Origin: DASWHX01 sp036397995
GTDB lineage: Bacteria; Bacteroidota; Bacteroidia; Cytophagales; Cyclobacteriaceae
Length of the DNA stretch: 32,676 nucleotides
Assembly (NCBI GenBank): GCA_036397995.1
Contig: DASWHX010000257.1
Span: forward strand, 1-32,676
Direction: 5' to 3'
Positions 1 through 8,493 of this stretch are shown piece by piece. Made by a program: the position numbers and the translations under genes. The notes under the pieces were generated by a model. That model did not search any database. It had not been told where the DNA came from and saw only the letters and a program-made list of their open reading frames with translations. Each line of letters starts with the position of its first letter. The first letter of the stretch is position 1.

Positions 1-210
1 CTGGTGAGCGTAAATCTTCTCAAGGAACAGTCCCTGGAAATAAGATTTCTAAACACCAGAGGGCAGGTGTTTAATAAATTTATTAGAAAAATGGATGTAA
101 CTAACAATTCTCTCACGCTTGACATTAATTTCCTTCCCCAAGGTACTTATATCATGCAAATCAGAACGGAAGGGAAATCAGAAAGCTTTAGAATAATCAA
201 AGCACAATAA
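1..210 (+). CDS. C-terminal part of a T9SS-exported protein (sorting domain only)
   Basis: The reading frame is open from the window edge, so the gene starts upstream and only about the last 69 residues are here. The tail has the pattern of the type IX secretion type A sorting domain: a short beta segment with 'NTRGQV' (family pattern 'd.tGr.v'), a middle stretch ending 'LPQGTYIMQI', and a last strand 'ESFRIIKAQ' just before the stop. In Bacteroidota this domain directs proteins through the outer membrane, after which it is usually removed and the cargo is anchored or released. The cargo function cannot be told from this fragment. The gene ends 33 bp before rpe. Confidence 0.8.
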   Translation: MVSVNLLKEQSLEIRFLNTRGQVFNKFIRKMDVTNNSLTLDINFLPQGTYIMQIRTEGKSESFRIIKAQ

Positions 211-243
211 AATTGTGTAATTTAGGGCATCAAACGTAACTCA

Positions 244-909
244 ATGAGTCCGGTTATTTCACCTAGTTTGTTAGCTTCAGATTTTGCAAACCTTCAGAGT
301 GAAGTAGAAATGTTAAATAGAAGTGATGCGGACTGGATTCATTGTGACATAATGGATGGTCGGTTCGTGCCCAATATTTCCTTTGGCATGCCGGTGCTTA
401 AAGCTATTCAGAAGCATGCAACAAAACCCCTGGATGTTCACCTGATGATTTTGGAGCCGGAAAAATATGTGGAAGAATTCCGAAAGCTTGGAGCAGAAAT
501 TATTTCTGTTCATTTTGAAGCCTGCCCGCATTTACATAGAAACATTCAGCAAATTAAAGACCTGGGATGCAAAGCCGGAGTAGCCATTAATCCACATACT
601 CCTGCCGAATTCCTCAGCGATGTTATTGCCGATATTGATTTGGTTTGCCTGATGTCCGTTAATCCGGGATTTGGGGCTCAAAGATTCATACCTTCAACCT
701 TTGAAAAAATAAGACGACTTAAATCTTTAATCCGGGAGAAGAGTTCCAAAACTCTGATAGAAATTGATGGGGGAGTAAATATGGATAATGCGGCCCCATT
801 AATGGAGGCCGGAGCTGACGTCCTGGTAGCAGGCAATTTTGTCTTCAACTCTGATAATCCTATTCAAACCATACATAATTTGAAAAGTCTTTCGTTACAA
901 GAAAGGTGA
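244..909 (+). CDS. rpe: Ribulose-phosphate 3-epimerase
   Basis: Cytoplasmic TIM-barrel enzyme interconverting D-ribulose 5-phosphate and D-xylulose 5-phosphate in the pentose phosphate pathway. At 221 aa it has the normal length. The N-terminal 'SPSLLASDFANL' and 'HCDIMDGRFVPN' signatures are present. The metal and catalytic residues of the family can be placed at H33, D35, H66 (in 'DVHLM') and D175 (in 'EIDGGVN'). The phosphate-binding loop reads 'SVNPGFGAQ', with Ala where most family members have a second Gly. The downstream receptor gene overlaps it by 4 bases (GTGA), suggesting translational coupling although the functions are unrelated. Confidence 0.97.
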   Translation: MSPVISPSLLASDFANLQSEVEMLNRSDADWIHCDIMDGRFVPNISFGMPVLKAIQKHATKPLDVHLMILEPEKYVEEFRKLGAEIISVHFEACPHLHRNIQQIKDLGCKAGVAINPHTPAEFLSDVIADIDLVCLMSVNPGFGAQRFIPSTFEKIRRLKSLIREKSSKTLIEIDGGVNMDNAAPLMEAGADVLVAGNFVFNSDNPIQTIHNLKSLSLQER

Positions 910-3263
910 TTTACCGGACTCTTATTTTTTTATGCCTGTTTGCTCCCAAACTAACATTTGCTCAAGCGAATGTACTTGAGGGACATATAAGAGATACCTT
1001 AAAAAATCCTGTTCAGAGTGCACATATTATAATAAATGAGGTAGTAAGATCGGTTTCTGATTCAAGCGGCAGTTTTAGAATTACTGATTTGTCAATTGGT
1101 AATAGATTAATTATTAGTCATTTATCATATGATACTTTAAGTTATATTATAACACAAAATGATTTTCAGGGTTTAAAAGAATTTTTCCTCCGGCCTACAT
1201 CTAAACTTCTGGAAGAGGTTACTATTTCTAAGGGTGCAGAACATGATCGCAATGAAGCCGGCCTCATTACACTTAAACCTGTTGGAATTGAATCCGTACA
1301 GAGTCCTTTTGGAGATTTTAGTTCCGTGTTGACAACGCTGCCAGGAGTTTCAGCAAATAATGAATTAACGGCGTCATACAGAGTCCGGGGTGGAAATTTT
1401 GATGAGAATCTTATTTATGTAAACGACATTCCGGTATACAGGCCACAACTTATTTCCGCCGGACAACAGGAGGGACTGAGTTTTGTACATATGGATATGG
1501 TAAGGGAAGTGAAATTCTCTGCCGGCGGTTGGCAGTCTAAATATGGAGATAAACTTTCATCTGTTCTTAATGTCAATTATAAAGACCCAAACGCGTTGGA
1601 AGGGAAGTTAATCGCGGGCTTACTTGGAGGGTCGTTATATTTCGGTTACGGAAATCCCACCGGTAAATTTTCACTGGTCAGTGGAATACGCCACAAAAAT
1701 GCCCGTTATCTGTTAAACACTTTCGATACAAAGGGGGAGTATATCCCGCAATTCACTGATGTGCAGGGATTACTTCGATATAATATCTCTTCTGATAGAC
1801 TTAACAGACTGTCCATCCTTTTTAACACCGCCCAAAACAAGTATGAAGTAATTCCAGAAACCCGTGAAACAGAATTTGGAGCTTTTGGCGGAGGCACCTT
1901 TCGATTTCTGGTTGGATTTGATGGAAAAGAACTTCTGAATTATACTCTATCGCAGGGTGGGATTAAGTGGGATTACAGTATTAACCCCGGTTGGATTAAT
2001 CAGCTCATTGCCTCAGGAGTTTATTCCCGAGAGCGTGAAATTTCAGACCTTGAATCAGGTTACCGCTTGTGCGATGTAAATACTAATATCGGCAGCACCA
2101 ATTTTAATGAATGTGTAGTTATACGAGGGCTGGGTACGCAGTATGACTACGCCAGAAATAATCTGCGGGTAGGCATGCTAAACATTGAGAATCGTCAGTC
2201 AATCAAGCTGAATGAAAGCAATGATTTTGAATGGGGAATTTCTTATGCCTATAAAGAAATTAGAAATAAATTTAATGAATATGAATTTCTTGATTCTGCC
2301 GATTATGTTCAGATCACAGAACAGATTTTAAATGATGAAGAAATTCGGGTTAACGCGCTGGAAGCCTTCTTTCAGAATGAAACATCAATATCCGGCAAAC
2401 ATGCATTCAATTACGGAGTTCGGTTAAACTTTCAGAATTTGAATAATAATTTATTGATAAGCCCGCGGCTTGGTTACAGTTTTAATCCAAAATGGCGAAG
2501 AGATATTATTTTCAGGCTCGCTGCCGGTGTGTATCAGCAGCAACCTTTTCTAAGGGAGATGATCGATTTCAATTCAAACTTCAACCGTAAAATTAAACCC
2601 CAGTCTTCGCTGCACATTATTGCAGGTGCCGATTACAATTTTACCTGGTGGAGCAGACCCTTTAAACTTCTGAGCGAAGCTTATTATAAATATCTTTGGA
2701 ATATAAATCCCTATGATGTCGACAATGTTCGCATCCGCTATTATGCCGATAATCCTGGCGAAGGGAAAGTGAGCGGTGTCGACCTGCGATTGAGCGGAGA
2801 ATTCATTCCAGGTACGGAAAGTTGGTTTAGTTTGAGCTTTCTTTCTGCAAAAGAAAACATTGATGGGGATACCAGGGGATTTATACGCCGCCCATCTGAC
2901 CAACGGATTTCCATGAGCATTGTCTTCCAGGATCACCTGCCAAATGATCCAAGCCTCAAAATATTCCTGGCGTTCGCTTTCGGTTCAGGTTTTCCTTTCG
3001 GACCGCCAAATGATTTCGAAAATCGTAATATATTTCGTGGTGAAGAATACAGAAGAGTTGACCTCGGTTTGTCTAAATCTTTTAAACTTCCTGATAAAAT
3101 TAATTTTGATGAACTTGCTTTGCGAATTGAAATTCTAAACCTGCTTGGAACGGCCAATACCATATCATACTCATGGATTGAAGATTTTAATGGCAGAAAC
3201 TTCGGTGTTCCCAATAATTTATCAGCGCGTTTTTTTAACGTTAAAATTGAGGCTAAACTCTAA
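906..3263 (+). CDS. TonB-dependent receptor with carboxypeptidase-regulatory-like N-terminal domain
   Basis: Outer-membrane beta-barrel receptor, 785 aa, for energised uptake of an unidentified ligand. It starts with GTG inside the rpe stop (GTGA overlap). This start gives a good signal peptide ('IFLCLFAPKLTFAQA', cleavage near residue 20). Residues about 24-105 form a CarboxypepD-reg-like beta-sandwich ('GHIRDTLKNPVQSAHI', 'SDSSGSFRI'). The plug follows at about 110-225 ('LPGVSANNELTASYRVRGG', 'ENLIYVNDIPVY'), then a barrel of alternating strands to the end. It is shorter than SusC proteins (about 1000 aa) and no SusD gene is adjacent, so a glycan-utilisation role is not supported. The last residue is Leu rather than the usual aromatic. 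Substrate unknown. Confidence 0.9.
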   Translation: MIYRTLIFLCLFAPKLTFAQANVLEGHIRDTLKNPVQSAHIIINEVVRSVSDSSGSFRITDLSIGNRLIISHLSYDTLSYIITQNDFQGLKEFFLRPTSKLLEEVTISKGAEHDRNEAGLITLKPVGIESVQSPFGDFSSVLTTLPGVSANNELTASYRVRGGNFDENLIYVNDIPVYRPQLISAGQQEGLSFVHMDMVREVKFSAGGWQSKYGDKLSSVLNVNYKDPNALEGKLIAGLLGGSLYFGYGNPTGKFSLVSGIRHKNARYLLNTFDTKGEYIPQFTDVQGLLRYNISSDRLNRLSILFNTAQNKYEVIPETRETEFGAFGGGTFRFLVGFDGKELLNYTLSQGGIKWDYSINPGWINQLIASGVYSREREISDLESGYRLCDVNTNIGSTNFNECVVIRGLGTQYDYARNNLRVGMLNIENRQSIKLNESNDFEWGISYAYKEIRNKFNEYEFLDSADYVQITEQILNDEEIRVNALEAFFQNETSISGKHAFNYGVRLNFQNLNNNLLISPRLGYSFNPKWRRDIIFRLAAGVYQQQPFLREMIDFNSNFNRKIKPQSSLHIIAGADYNFTWWSRPFKLLSEAYYKYLWNINPYDVDNVRIRYYADNPGEGKVSGVDLRLSGEFIPGTESWFSLSFLSAKENIDGDTRGFIRRPSDQRISMSIVFQDHLPNDPSLKIFLAFAFGSGFPFGPPNDFENRNIFRGEEYRRVDLGLSKSFKLPDKINFDELALRIEILNLLGTANTISYSWIEDFNGRNFGVPNNLSARFFNVKIEAKL

Positions 3264-3388
3264 AATATACCCCAATTGCAGTTATTTACGCGAACTTTTG
3301 GGTCATAAAAACAACCTTTTCTTTGCTTTTTTTTCCTTAATGCCTGTCTTTTGTAGGTTCAATAAAAGTGTTAAATCGAATTTAAATT

Positions 3389-3874
3389 ATGGAACGAATG
3401 ATTAAGTATTTGAAAAGTATTTTTTTACTGGTTTTGGGGATGATTTTGTCTCTGGGAGCGATGGCTCAGGATGAAGAGATAACCGATGAACAACTCCGCC
3501 GATATGCCTTGCTTCAGGAGGTTGTAGATATTATGAAGAAGGAAATCAGTGTCGAGCTAAATGAGATGATCAAAGCCCAGGAAGGAATGACCGGAGCGCG
3601 GTATAAAGAGTTGGCGGCCACTAAAGGAGATGAAGCCAAAATGGCAACGATTGGTGCAAAGGATTTCGAAAAGCAATTCTTTCAAATCACGGAAGATATG
3701 AAAAATGATAGGATTGAAGCTATCAAAACCGTCAATCAGGAACTTGCTACCAAGATGCTTGGTGACCGGGGTAAAGTGTATAAACGAATTGGCGATGCCC
3801 TGGAATCAGATGCCGCACTTGAGACCCGATACGAAGCTATTGTCGCTGAAATAAAAACCAGCTCCGGAAGCTAG
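3389..3874 (+). CDS. Small exported protein, DUF4168-like
   Basis: A 161-aa protein with a clear signal peptide ('SIFLLVLGMILSLGAMAQ', cleavage near residue 26) and a mature part of about 135 residues rich in charged helices. The segment right after cleavage, 'EEITDEQLRRYALL', resembles the opening of DUF4168 proteins; the rest is compatible with a helical periplasmic protein. A second in-frame ATG at 3398 would give a shorter, equally good signal peptide. The gene stands alone: 125 bp after the receptor gene and followed by a strong terminator at 3899. No enzymatic motif is visible and the function is unknown. The family assignment is tentative; that it is a real exported protein is well supported. 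Confidence 0.8.
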   Translation: MERMIKYLKSIFLLVLGMILSLGAMAQDEEITDEQLRRYALLQEVVDIMKKEISVELNEMIKAQEGMTGARYKELAATKGDEAKMATIGAKDFEKQFFQITEDMKNDRIEAIKTVNQELATKMLGDRGKVYKRIGDALESDAALETRYEAIVAEIKTSSGS

Positions 3875-3898
3875 AAATTATTTAAAATGATTTTATTC

Positions 3899-3926
3899 AA
3901 GACCTGTCAACCGGCGGGTCTTTTTC
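3899..3926 (+). terminator. Rho-independent terminator after the DUF4168-like gene
   Basis: An 8-bp stem (AAGACCTG at 3899-3906 with CGGGTCTT at 3915-3922, one G-T wobble), an 8-base loop and a following T-rich tract (TTTCTTTC). It lies 25 bp after the stop codon. The remaining intergenic stretch up to 4168 contains no ORF that I can support, only a possible promoter close to the next gene. Confidence 0.8.
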
Positions 3927-4135
3927 TTTCAAGTCATTCGGGGTTTAGGCCCACGACAATTTTCTGCTGTCATTCCCTTTTCAAACATGGGTAATTATCA
4001 AACGCAACCCCGCTCGTCCAGCTTGAGCAGAATCTCGTTGCTCCATTGCGAAGAATCTTACTTTCAGTGGTACGGATGTTTGCCCTTCAAAATTGAACTT
4101 TAACCAGATTGCATTACATATTTTGTGTTTTTGCC

Positions 4136-4143
4136 TATCTTTA
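4136..4143 (+). promoter_or_regulatory. Possible -7 element upstream of the unknown gene at 4169
   Basis: TATCTTTA differs from the Bacteroidota -7 consensus TAnnTTTG in the last base and sits 25 bp before the ATG, the same distance as stronger examples in this window. A TTG lies 24 bp upstream (4109-4111), a little further than usual for the -33 element. Tentative. Confidence 0.35.
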
Positions 4144-4168
4144 GTGAACAGAAATTTGTTTTTTACCC

Positions 4169-4783
4169 ATGTTTACTGAAAATGAGGTCGCTGCTATAAT
4201 CACTTTTCCTGACATTAATGAATTGGTAGATCAGCAGCGCAAATCCTTTATTAAGGCTGAAGCTCCGTACCTGGAAATTGATAACCACGATTTTCTCAGC
4301 CTTATCCTGGTAACTCCATCCCTGGGAATTGCGCTGGCTAATGAAAGTGTAAGTTTTTTTGAAGAGATGGCGCTAAACAAAAAAGCACGCAAGTTGAGTA
4401 AAGGTGGCTACATATTGAAAAAAGATCCCGTAGTTGTTGCCATGGGGTTTCTAATAAAGTCTTATGATAAATGGGCGGGGCCATTTTTTGGGGTTATTAA
4501 ATCAATCCTGGATAAACTCTATAACAAGCAAGACCTGATGACCCTGACTAAAGATGCGGCTTACATAACCGATGAAGAGTTTTGTTATCTTGGTTTAAAG
4601 GCTCCATTCGGATTTATCCGCGCAATCACTTCCTTTTTTATGAATGAAGAAGATGAAGACTTTATTCGTCACCGCAAAACGAATAAGAAAGATTATGATA
4701 GAATAGTGCTGATTGGTGAGCAATTAGGCTTTTCAGAAATACCTTTTTTCAAGAAATTCCTAACCACCTTCGATGTCAAATAA
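4169..4783 (+). CDS. Unrecognised cytoplasmic protein, 204 aa
   Basis: I do not recognise this family. The protein has no signal peptide and no clear membrane segment, apart from modestly hydrophobic stretches at about 45-60 ('LSLILVTPSLGIALAN') and 88-110. It is mixed in charge, with an acidic patch 'MNEEDEDF' followed by basic 'RHRKTNKKDYDR' at about 160-175, and is probably largely helical. Support for it being real: one long frame filling the space between a terminator and the next gene, a plausible -7 promoter, and codon use like its neighbours. The gene at 4839 follows after 55 bp on the same strand and could be co-transcribed. Confidence 0.75.
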   Translation: MFTENEVAAIITFPDINELVDQQRKSFIKAEAPYLEIDNHDFLSLILVTPSLGIALANESVSFFEEMALNKKARKLSKGGYILKKDPVVVAMGFLIKSYDKWAGPFFGVIKSILDKLYNKQDLMTLTKDAAYITDEEFCYLGLKAPFGFIRAITSFFMNEEDEDFIRHRKTNKKDYDRIVLIGEQLGFSEIPFFKKFLTTFDVK

Positions 4784-4838
4784 TGAAGAGCAAAAATACG
4801 TAATGATATATCTCTTCGTTATCTCTCATTAAACCCAA

Positions 4839-5903
4839 ATGCGACTAGTAAAGACCATAGTAATTGCTACCTTTTTGTTTTTTCACTTTATGGTGAAGGG
4901 TCAGAACCCAATTCCCATGGGGCCTTACATAGGGCAGGAACCAAAGCGAAGCATCATTCACACTATTCTCAGTAAATTCAGATTGGGAATTGGAACCGGA
5001 TACGGCCGAACTTATTACTCCCACAAAATGGAAGACGTGGCCTTTCTGAGAAAAAGCGATACGCTTTTTATTTTTGATCCGGCAACAAATATTTCCGGAG
5101 GAAGTATCCCCGCCGGATACACCGGCTGGTTCAATAACCCGGTCGGGCATACCGCTTTTGTGGTGGGAACAGACACCATCTCAAACCCGGGGATATCTAT
5201 CGATGCAAATGATGCGTTGCTGAGTACTGATACGGCCGATATAAAAATGAAATCCAGGGCCCGTACTATCCCATTAAATTTTACCCTGGAATTCAACTAT
5301 CAAAAATACAGGATTGGAATTGGCTATCAGTTTGAGTTTCAAAGTATGAATAGTTTTGAACCAAAGGAGTATGCAGATACATTGATTGGCTTTACTCCGG
5401 AATTCAAAAGAGCGACTTTCAAACGATATTATCTTATGCTTGGGTATTCTTTTTATGAGTCAGGTCATTTTAAAGCAGTTGCTGATGCCAAAATTGGAAA
5501 GATGAAATTTGGCAAACATTACAATACCTCTGTAATTCAAAGCGGAATCTTTTTTAATCTTGGCGTTACCGCTGAGTGGCAATTTTCAGAATACCTGACA
5601 GCTTATGCAAGACCTGCATTTGAATATAAAAGCTATACGGTTGCTATTCCGGAAACCACCTATTCATTCAATCATATTTACCCTGCCTTGTTCCTTGAAG
5701 TTGGGATAAAATTGGGATTACCAAACCTGCGAAAGTGTCCTATTGTGGATTGCGCCACTCAAATTAACCATGTGCATTGGGGTACTGAATACAGGAGTCG
5801 TAAACATCCTTTTTGGAAATGGCAGAACCCTCACTATGGGGAAAATTATAAGAACCTCATCAAGTATAAAGGACGCAACAAACGAAAGATAAACCCTTAT
5901 TAA
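4839..5903 (+). CDS. Exported protein, probable outer-membrane beta-barrel
   Basis: A 354-aa protein with an N-terminal signal peptide ('VIATFLFFHFMVKGQ', cleavage near residue 22). The mature part has repeated amphipathic segments with alternating aromatic and polar residues ('FTLEFNYQKYRIGIGYQFEF', 'YYLMLGYSFYESG', 'LTAYARPAFEYKSYTVAI'), typical of Bacteroidota outer-membrane barrels of about 8-12 strands. The last 60 residues depart from this: they contain two Cys ('KCPIVDCATQINHVHWG') and a basic tail ('KGRNKRKINPY'). Similar Cys/His tails are seen in some gliding or T9SS-linked barrels, but I cannot make that link here. It lies 87 bp upstream of gyrA, which has its own promoter. Function unknown. 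Confidence 0.8.
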   Translation: MRLVKTIVIATFLFFHFMVKGQNPIPMGPYIGQEPKRSIIHTILSKFRLGIGTGYGRTYYSHKMEDVAFLRKSDTLFIFDPATNISGGSIPAGYTGWFNNPVGHTAFVVGTDTISNPGISIDANDALLSTDTADIKMKSRARTIPLNFTLEFNYQKYRIGIGYQFEFQSMNSFEPKEYADTLIGFTPEFKRATFKRYYLMLGYSFYESGHFKAVADAKIGKMKFGKHYNTSVIQSGIFFNLGVTAEWQFSEYLTAYARPAFEYKSYTVAIPETTYSFNHIYPALFLEVGIKLGLPNLRKCPIVDCATQINHVHWGTEYRSRKHPFWKWQNPHYGENYKNLIKYKGRNKRKINPY

Positions 5904-5953
5904 TTTCTCATGGATATGAGGAATTTCACCAATTCGATTTCATCAATTTTTTG

Positions 5954-5961
5954 TATCTTTG
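5954..5961 (+). promoter_or_regulatory. gyrA promoter, Bacteroidota -7 box
   Basis: TATCTTTG is a perfect match to TAnnTTTG, the element recognised by the primary sigma factor of Bacteroidota. It lies 29 bp upstream of the gyrA ATG, leaving room for a short leader. I see no convincing TTG at the -33 distance, which is not rare in this phylum. Confidence 0.65.
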
Positions 5962-5990
5962 AGGCCTGTTTTTAACCCCAATTTACGTCC

Positions 5991-8453
5991 ATGGCTGAAG
6001 GTACCAATGAGAGGATAATTCCCATAAATATTGAAGATGAGATGCGGAGTGCCTACATCGATTATTCGATGTCGGTAATCATTTCCAGGGCTTTGCCGGA
6101 TGTTCGGGATGGTTTGAAACCTGTCCACAGAAGGGTTCTTTACGGAATGATGGATCTGGGTCTGTACCACAACAGATCTTACAAAAAATCAGCACGAATA
6201 GTAGGGGAGGTTTTGGGTAAATACCACCCCCACGGAGATGCGTCTGTATATGACACAATGGTAAGAATGGCCCAACCCTGGTCGCTTCGATATCCTTTGG
6301 TGGATGGACAAGGAAATTTTGGTTCTATTGATGGTGACAGTCCTGCTGCCATGCGATATACTGAAGCACGACTGATGAGAATTGCAGAGGAATTGCTTGC
6401 CGATATCAACAAAAACACCGTTGATTTTGCGCCAAACTTTGATGACTCACTTACAGAACCAACTGTTTTGCCGGCTAAAATTCCTAACCTGCTCATAAAC
6501 GGTACCTCCGGGATAGCGGTAGGAATGGCAACAAATATGCCCCCTCATAATCTTACTGAAGTAGTTAATGGAACCATCGCCTATGTTGATAATAATGAGA
6601 TAACTATAGAAGAACTCATGAGTTATATTACCGCGCCCGATTTCCCCACCGGTGGAATAATCTATGGATACCAGGGCGTGAGGGAAGCTTTCCTTACCGG
6701 CCGGGGCCGCATTTTGGTGAGAGGTAAAGCTGAAATGCACCAAACTAAGACGGGGAAAGAACAAATTATAGTCACAGAGATTCCATATATGGTGAATAAA
6801 GCCAGCATGATTGAAAAAATTGCAGGTTTGGTAAATGAAAAACGAATAGATGGAATCAGTGATATCAGAGATGAGTCTGACAGAGACGGGCTCCGAATTG
6901 TTTTCGATTTGAAAAAAGACGCTATTCCCAACATCGTACTTAACAATTTATTTAAGTATTCTCAACTGCAGTCTTCATTTGGAGTCAACAACATTACCCT
7001 GGTTAAGAGCAAGCCGGAAATGCTAAATCTAAAGCAATTGATTTCATATTTTGTTGATCACCGGCATGAGGTAGTTATACGACGTGCGCAGTTTGAATTA
7101 GATGAAGCCGAGCGGAGGGCTCACATTTTACAAGGCTACCTGATTGCCCTTGATAATCTGGATGAAGTCATCAAGTTGATCCGCGGCAGCAAAGATCCGG
7201 ATGAAGCCAGGGAAGGCTTAATGAAACAATTCAAACTGACTGAAATTCAAGCCAAGGCAATTCTGGAGATGCGCTTACAGCGGTTAACCGGGTTAGAAAG
7301 AGATAAAATTGTAAAAGAATATGAAGAAATAACCGCGACTATTGCCGATCTCAAAGACATTCTTGAAAGAGTTGAACGCAGAATGCAAATAATCAAGGAT
7401 GAGCTAAATGAGCTAAAGGAGAAATATGGTGATAAGAGAAGAACTGACGTGGTGCATTCGGCTGATGACATTACTGTAGAGGATATGATTCCGGATGAAG
7501 ATATGGTAATCACCTTAAGTCACCAGGGGTATATCAAACGAACACCTCTTGCGCAATACAAAGTCCAGGGCCGGGGAGGTATCGGGTCTAAAGGCGCCAC
7601 TTCAAAAGAAAATGACTTCACTGAACATTTATTCATCGCTTCCACTCATAATTATCTGCTGATCTTTACAGAATATGGTAAAGTGTTTTGGTTAAAGGTT
7701 TGGGAAATTCCGGAAGGAGGTAAAACGGCTAAAGGAAGGGCGATTCAAAATCTTATTAATATTGAATCTGGTGACAGCGTCAGATCCGTGATTAACGTAA
7801 AAAACCTTAATGAGGAGGAGTACATCAACAATCATTACATTATTATGTGCACTCAAAATGGAACAATTAAAAAAACAGTTTTAGAAGCCTATAGCAGGCC
7901 ACGACAAAATGGAATAAACGCGATTACAATAAATGAAGGGGATAAATTGCTGTATGTAAGTTTGACTAACGGAGAAAACCACATTGTAATTGCTGTGAGT
8001 TCCGGTAGAGCCATCCATTTTCATGAAAATGATGTTCGGCCCATGGGGAGAACTGCATCCGGAGTGAGAGGAATCACCGTAAATAAAGATGATATGGTTG
8101 TTGGTATGGTATGTATCCGCGAAATGGAATCAAATTTGTTGGTGGTTTCTGAAAAGGGCTTTGGAAAAAGGTCTTCCATAGAGGAATACCGAATTACCAG
8201 GAGGGGCGGAAAAGGGGTAAAAACTTTAAATATTACTGCCAAAACCGGTAAGTTAGTGGCAATAAAAGAGGTGAAGGATGACGATGATTTGATGATTATC
8301 AACAAATCAGGTATCACAATCAGAATGGAAATTAAAGATTTAAGAGTGATGGGTAGAGCAACTCAGGGAGTTAAGGTAATTCGCCTGAATGAGGATGATG
8401 CAATATCATCTGTTGAAAAAATTGAAGTAGCAGAAGAAGTAACAGAGAAATAA
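5991..8453 (+). CDS. gyrA: DNA gyrase subunit A
   Basis: Catalytic subunit of type II topoisomerase; with GyrB it introduces negative supercoils using ATP. At 820 aa it is slightly shorter than E. coli GyrA (875), mainly at the acidic tail. The N-terminal breakage-reunion domain carries the active-site Tyr at Y123 in 'MRYTEARL' (E. coli Y122) and the preceding 'RALPDVRDGLKPVHRR' signature. The C-terminal beta-pinwheel contains the GyrA-box core 'RRGGKG', which separates it from ParC. In the quinolone-resistance-determining region the sequence is 'HPHGDASVYD': A84 occupies the E. coli S83 position and D88 the D87 position. It has its own promoter; a TPR gene follows after 40 bp. Confidence 0.97.
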   Translation: MAEGTNERIIPINIEDEMRSAYIDYSMSVIISRALPDVRDGLKPVHRRVLYGMMDLGLYHNRSYKKSARIVGEVLGKYHPHGDASVYDTMVRMAQPWSLRYPLVDGQGNFGSIDGDSPAAMRYTEARLMRIAEELLADINKNTVDFAPNFDDSLTEPTVLPAKIPNLLINGTSGIAVGMATNMPPHNLTEVVNGTIAYVDNNEITIEELMSYITAPDFPTGGIIYGYQGVREAFLTGRGRILVRGKAEMHQTKTGKEQIIVTEIPYMVNKASMIEKIAGLVNEKRIDGISDIRDESDRDGLRIVFDLKKDAIPNIVLNNLFKYSQLQSSFGVNNITLVKSKPEMLNLKQLISYFVDHRHEVVIRRAQFELDEAERRAHILQGYLIALDNLDEVIKLIRGSKDPDEAREGLMKQFKLTEIQAKAILEMRLQRLTGLERDKIVKEYEEITATIADLKDILERVERRMQIIKDELNELKEKYGDKRRTDVVHSADDITVEDMIPDEDMVITLSHQGYIKRTPLAQYKVQGRGGIGSKGATSKENDFTEHLFIASTHNYLLIFTEYGKVFWLKVWEIPEGGKTAKGRAIQNLINIESGDSVRSVINVKNLNEEEYINNHYIIMCTQNGTIKKTVLEAYSRPRQNGINAITINEGDKLLYVSLTNGENHIVIAVSSGRAIHFHENDVRPMGRTASGVRGITVNKDDMVVGMVCIREMESNLLVVSEKGFGKRSSIEEYRITRRGGKGVKTLNITAKTGKLVAIKEVKDDDDLMIINKSGITIRMEIKDLRVMGRATQGVKVIRLNEDDAISSVEKIEVAEEVTEK

Positions 8454-8493
8454 TTTGTACTCTTAACCATATAGTAACAAAAGAAAATCGTTT

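Noticed and set aside
3940..4100. Possible repeat or small RNA in the gap before 4169
   Set aside because: Only short, imperfect inverted matches were seen and no family structure could be recognised.
5908..5920. Hairpin CTCAT/ATGAG after the barrel gene as a terminator
   Set aside because: A 5-bp stem with no U-tract is too weak to call.
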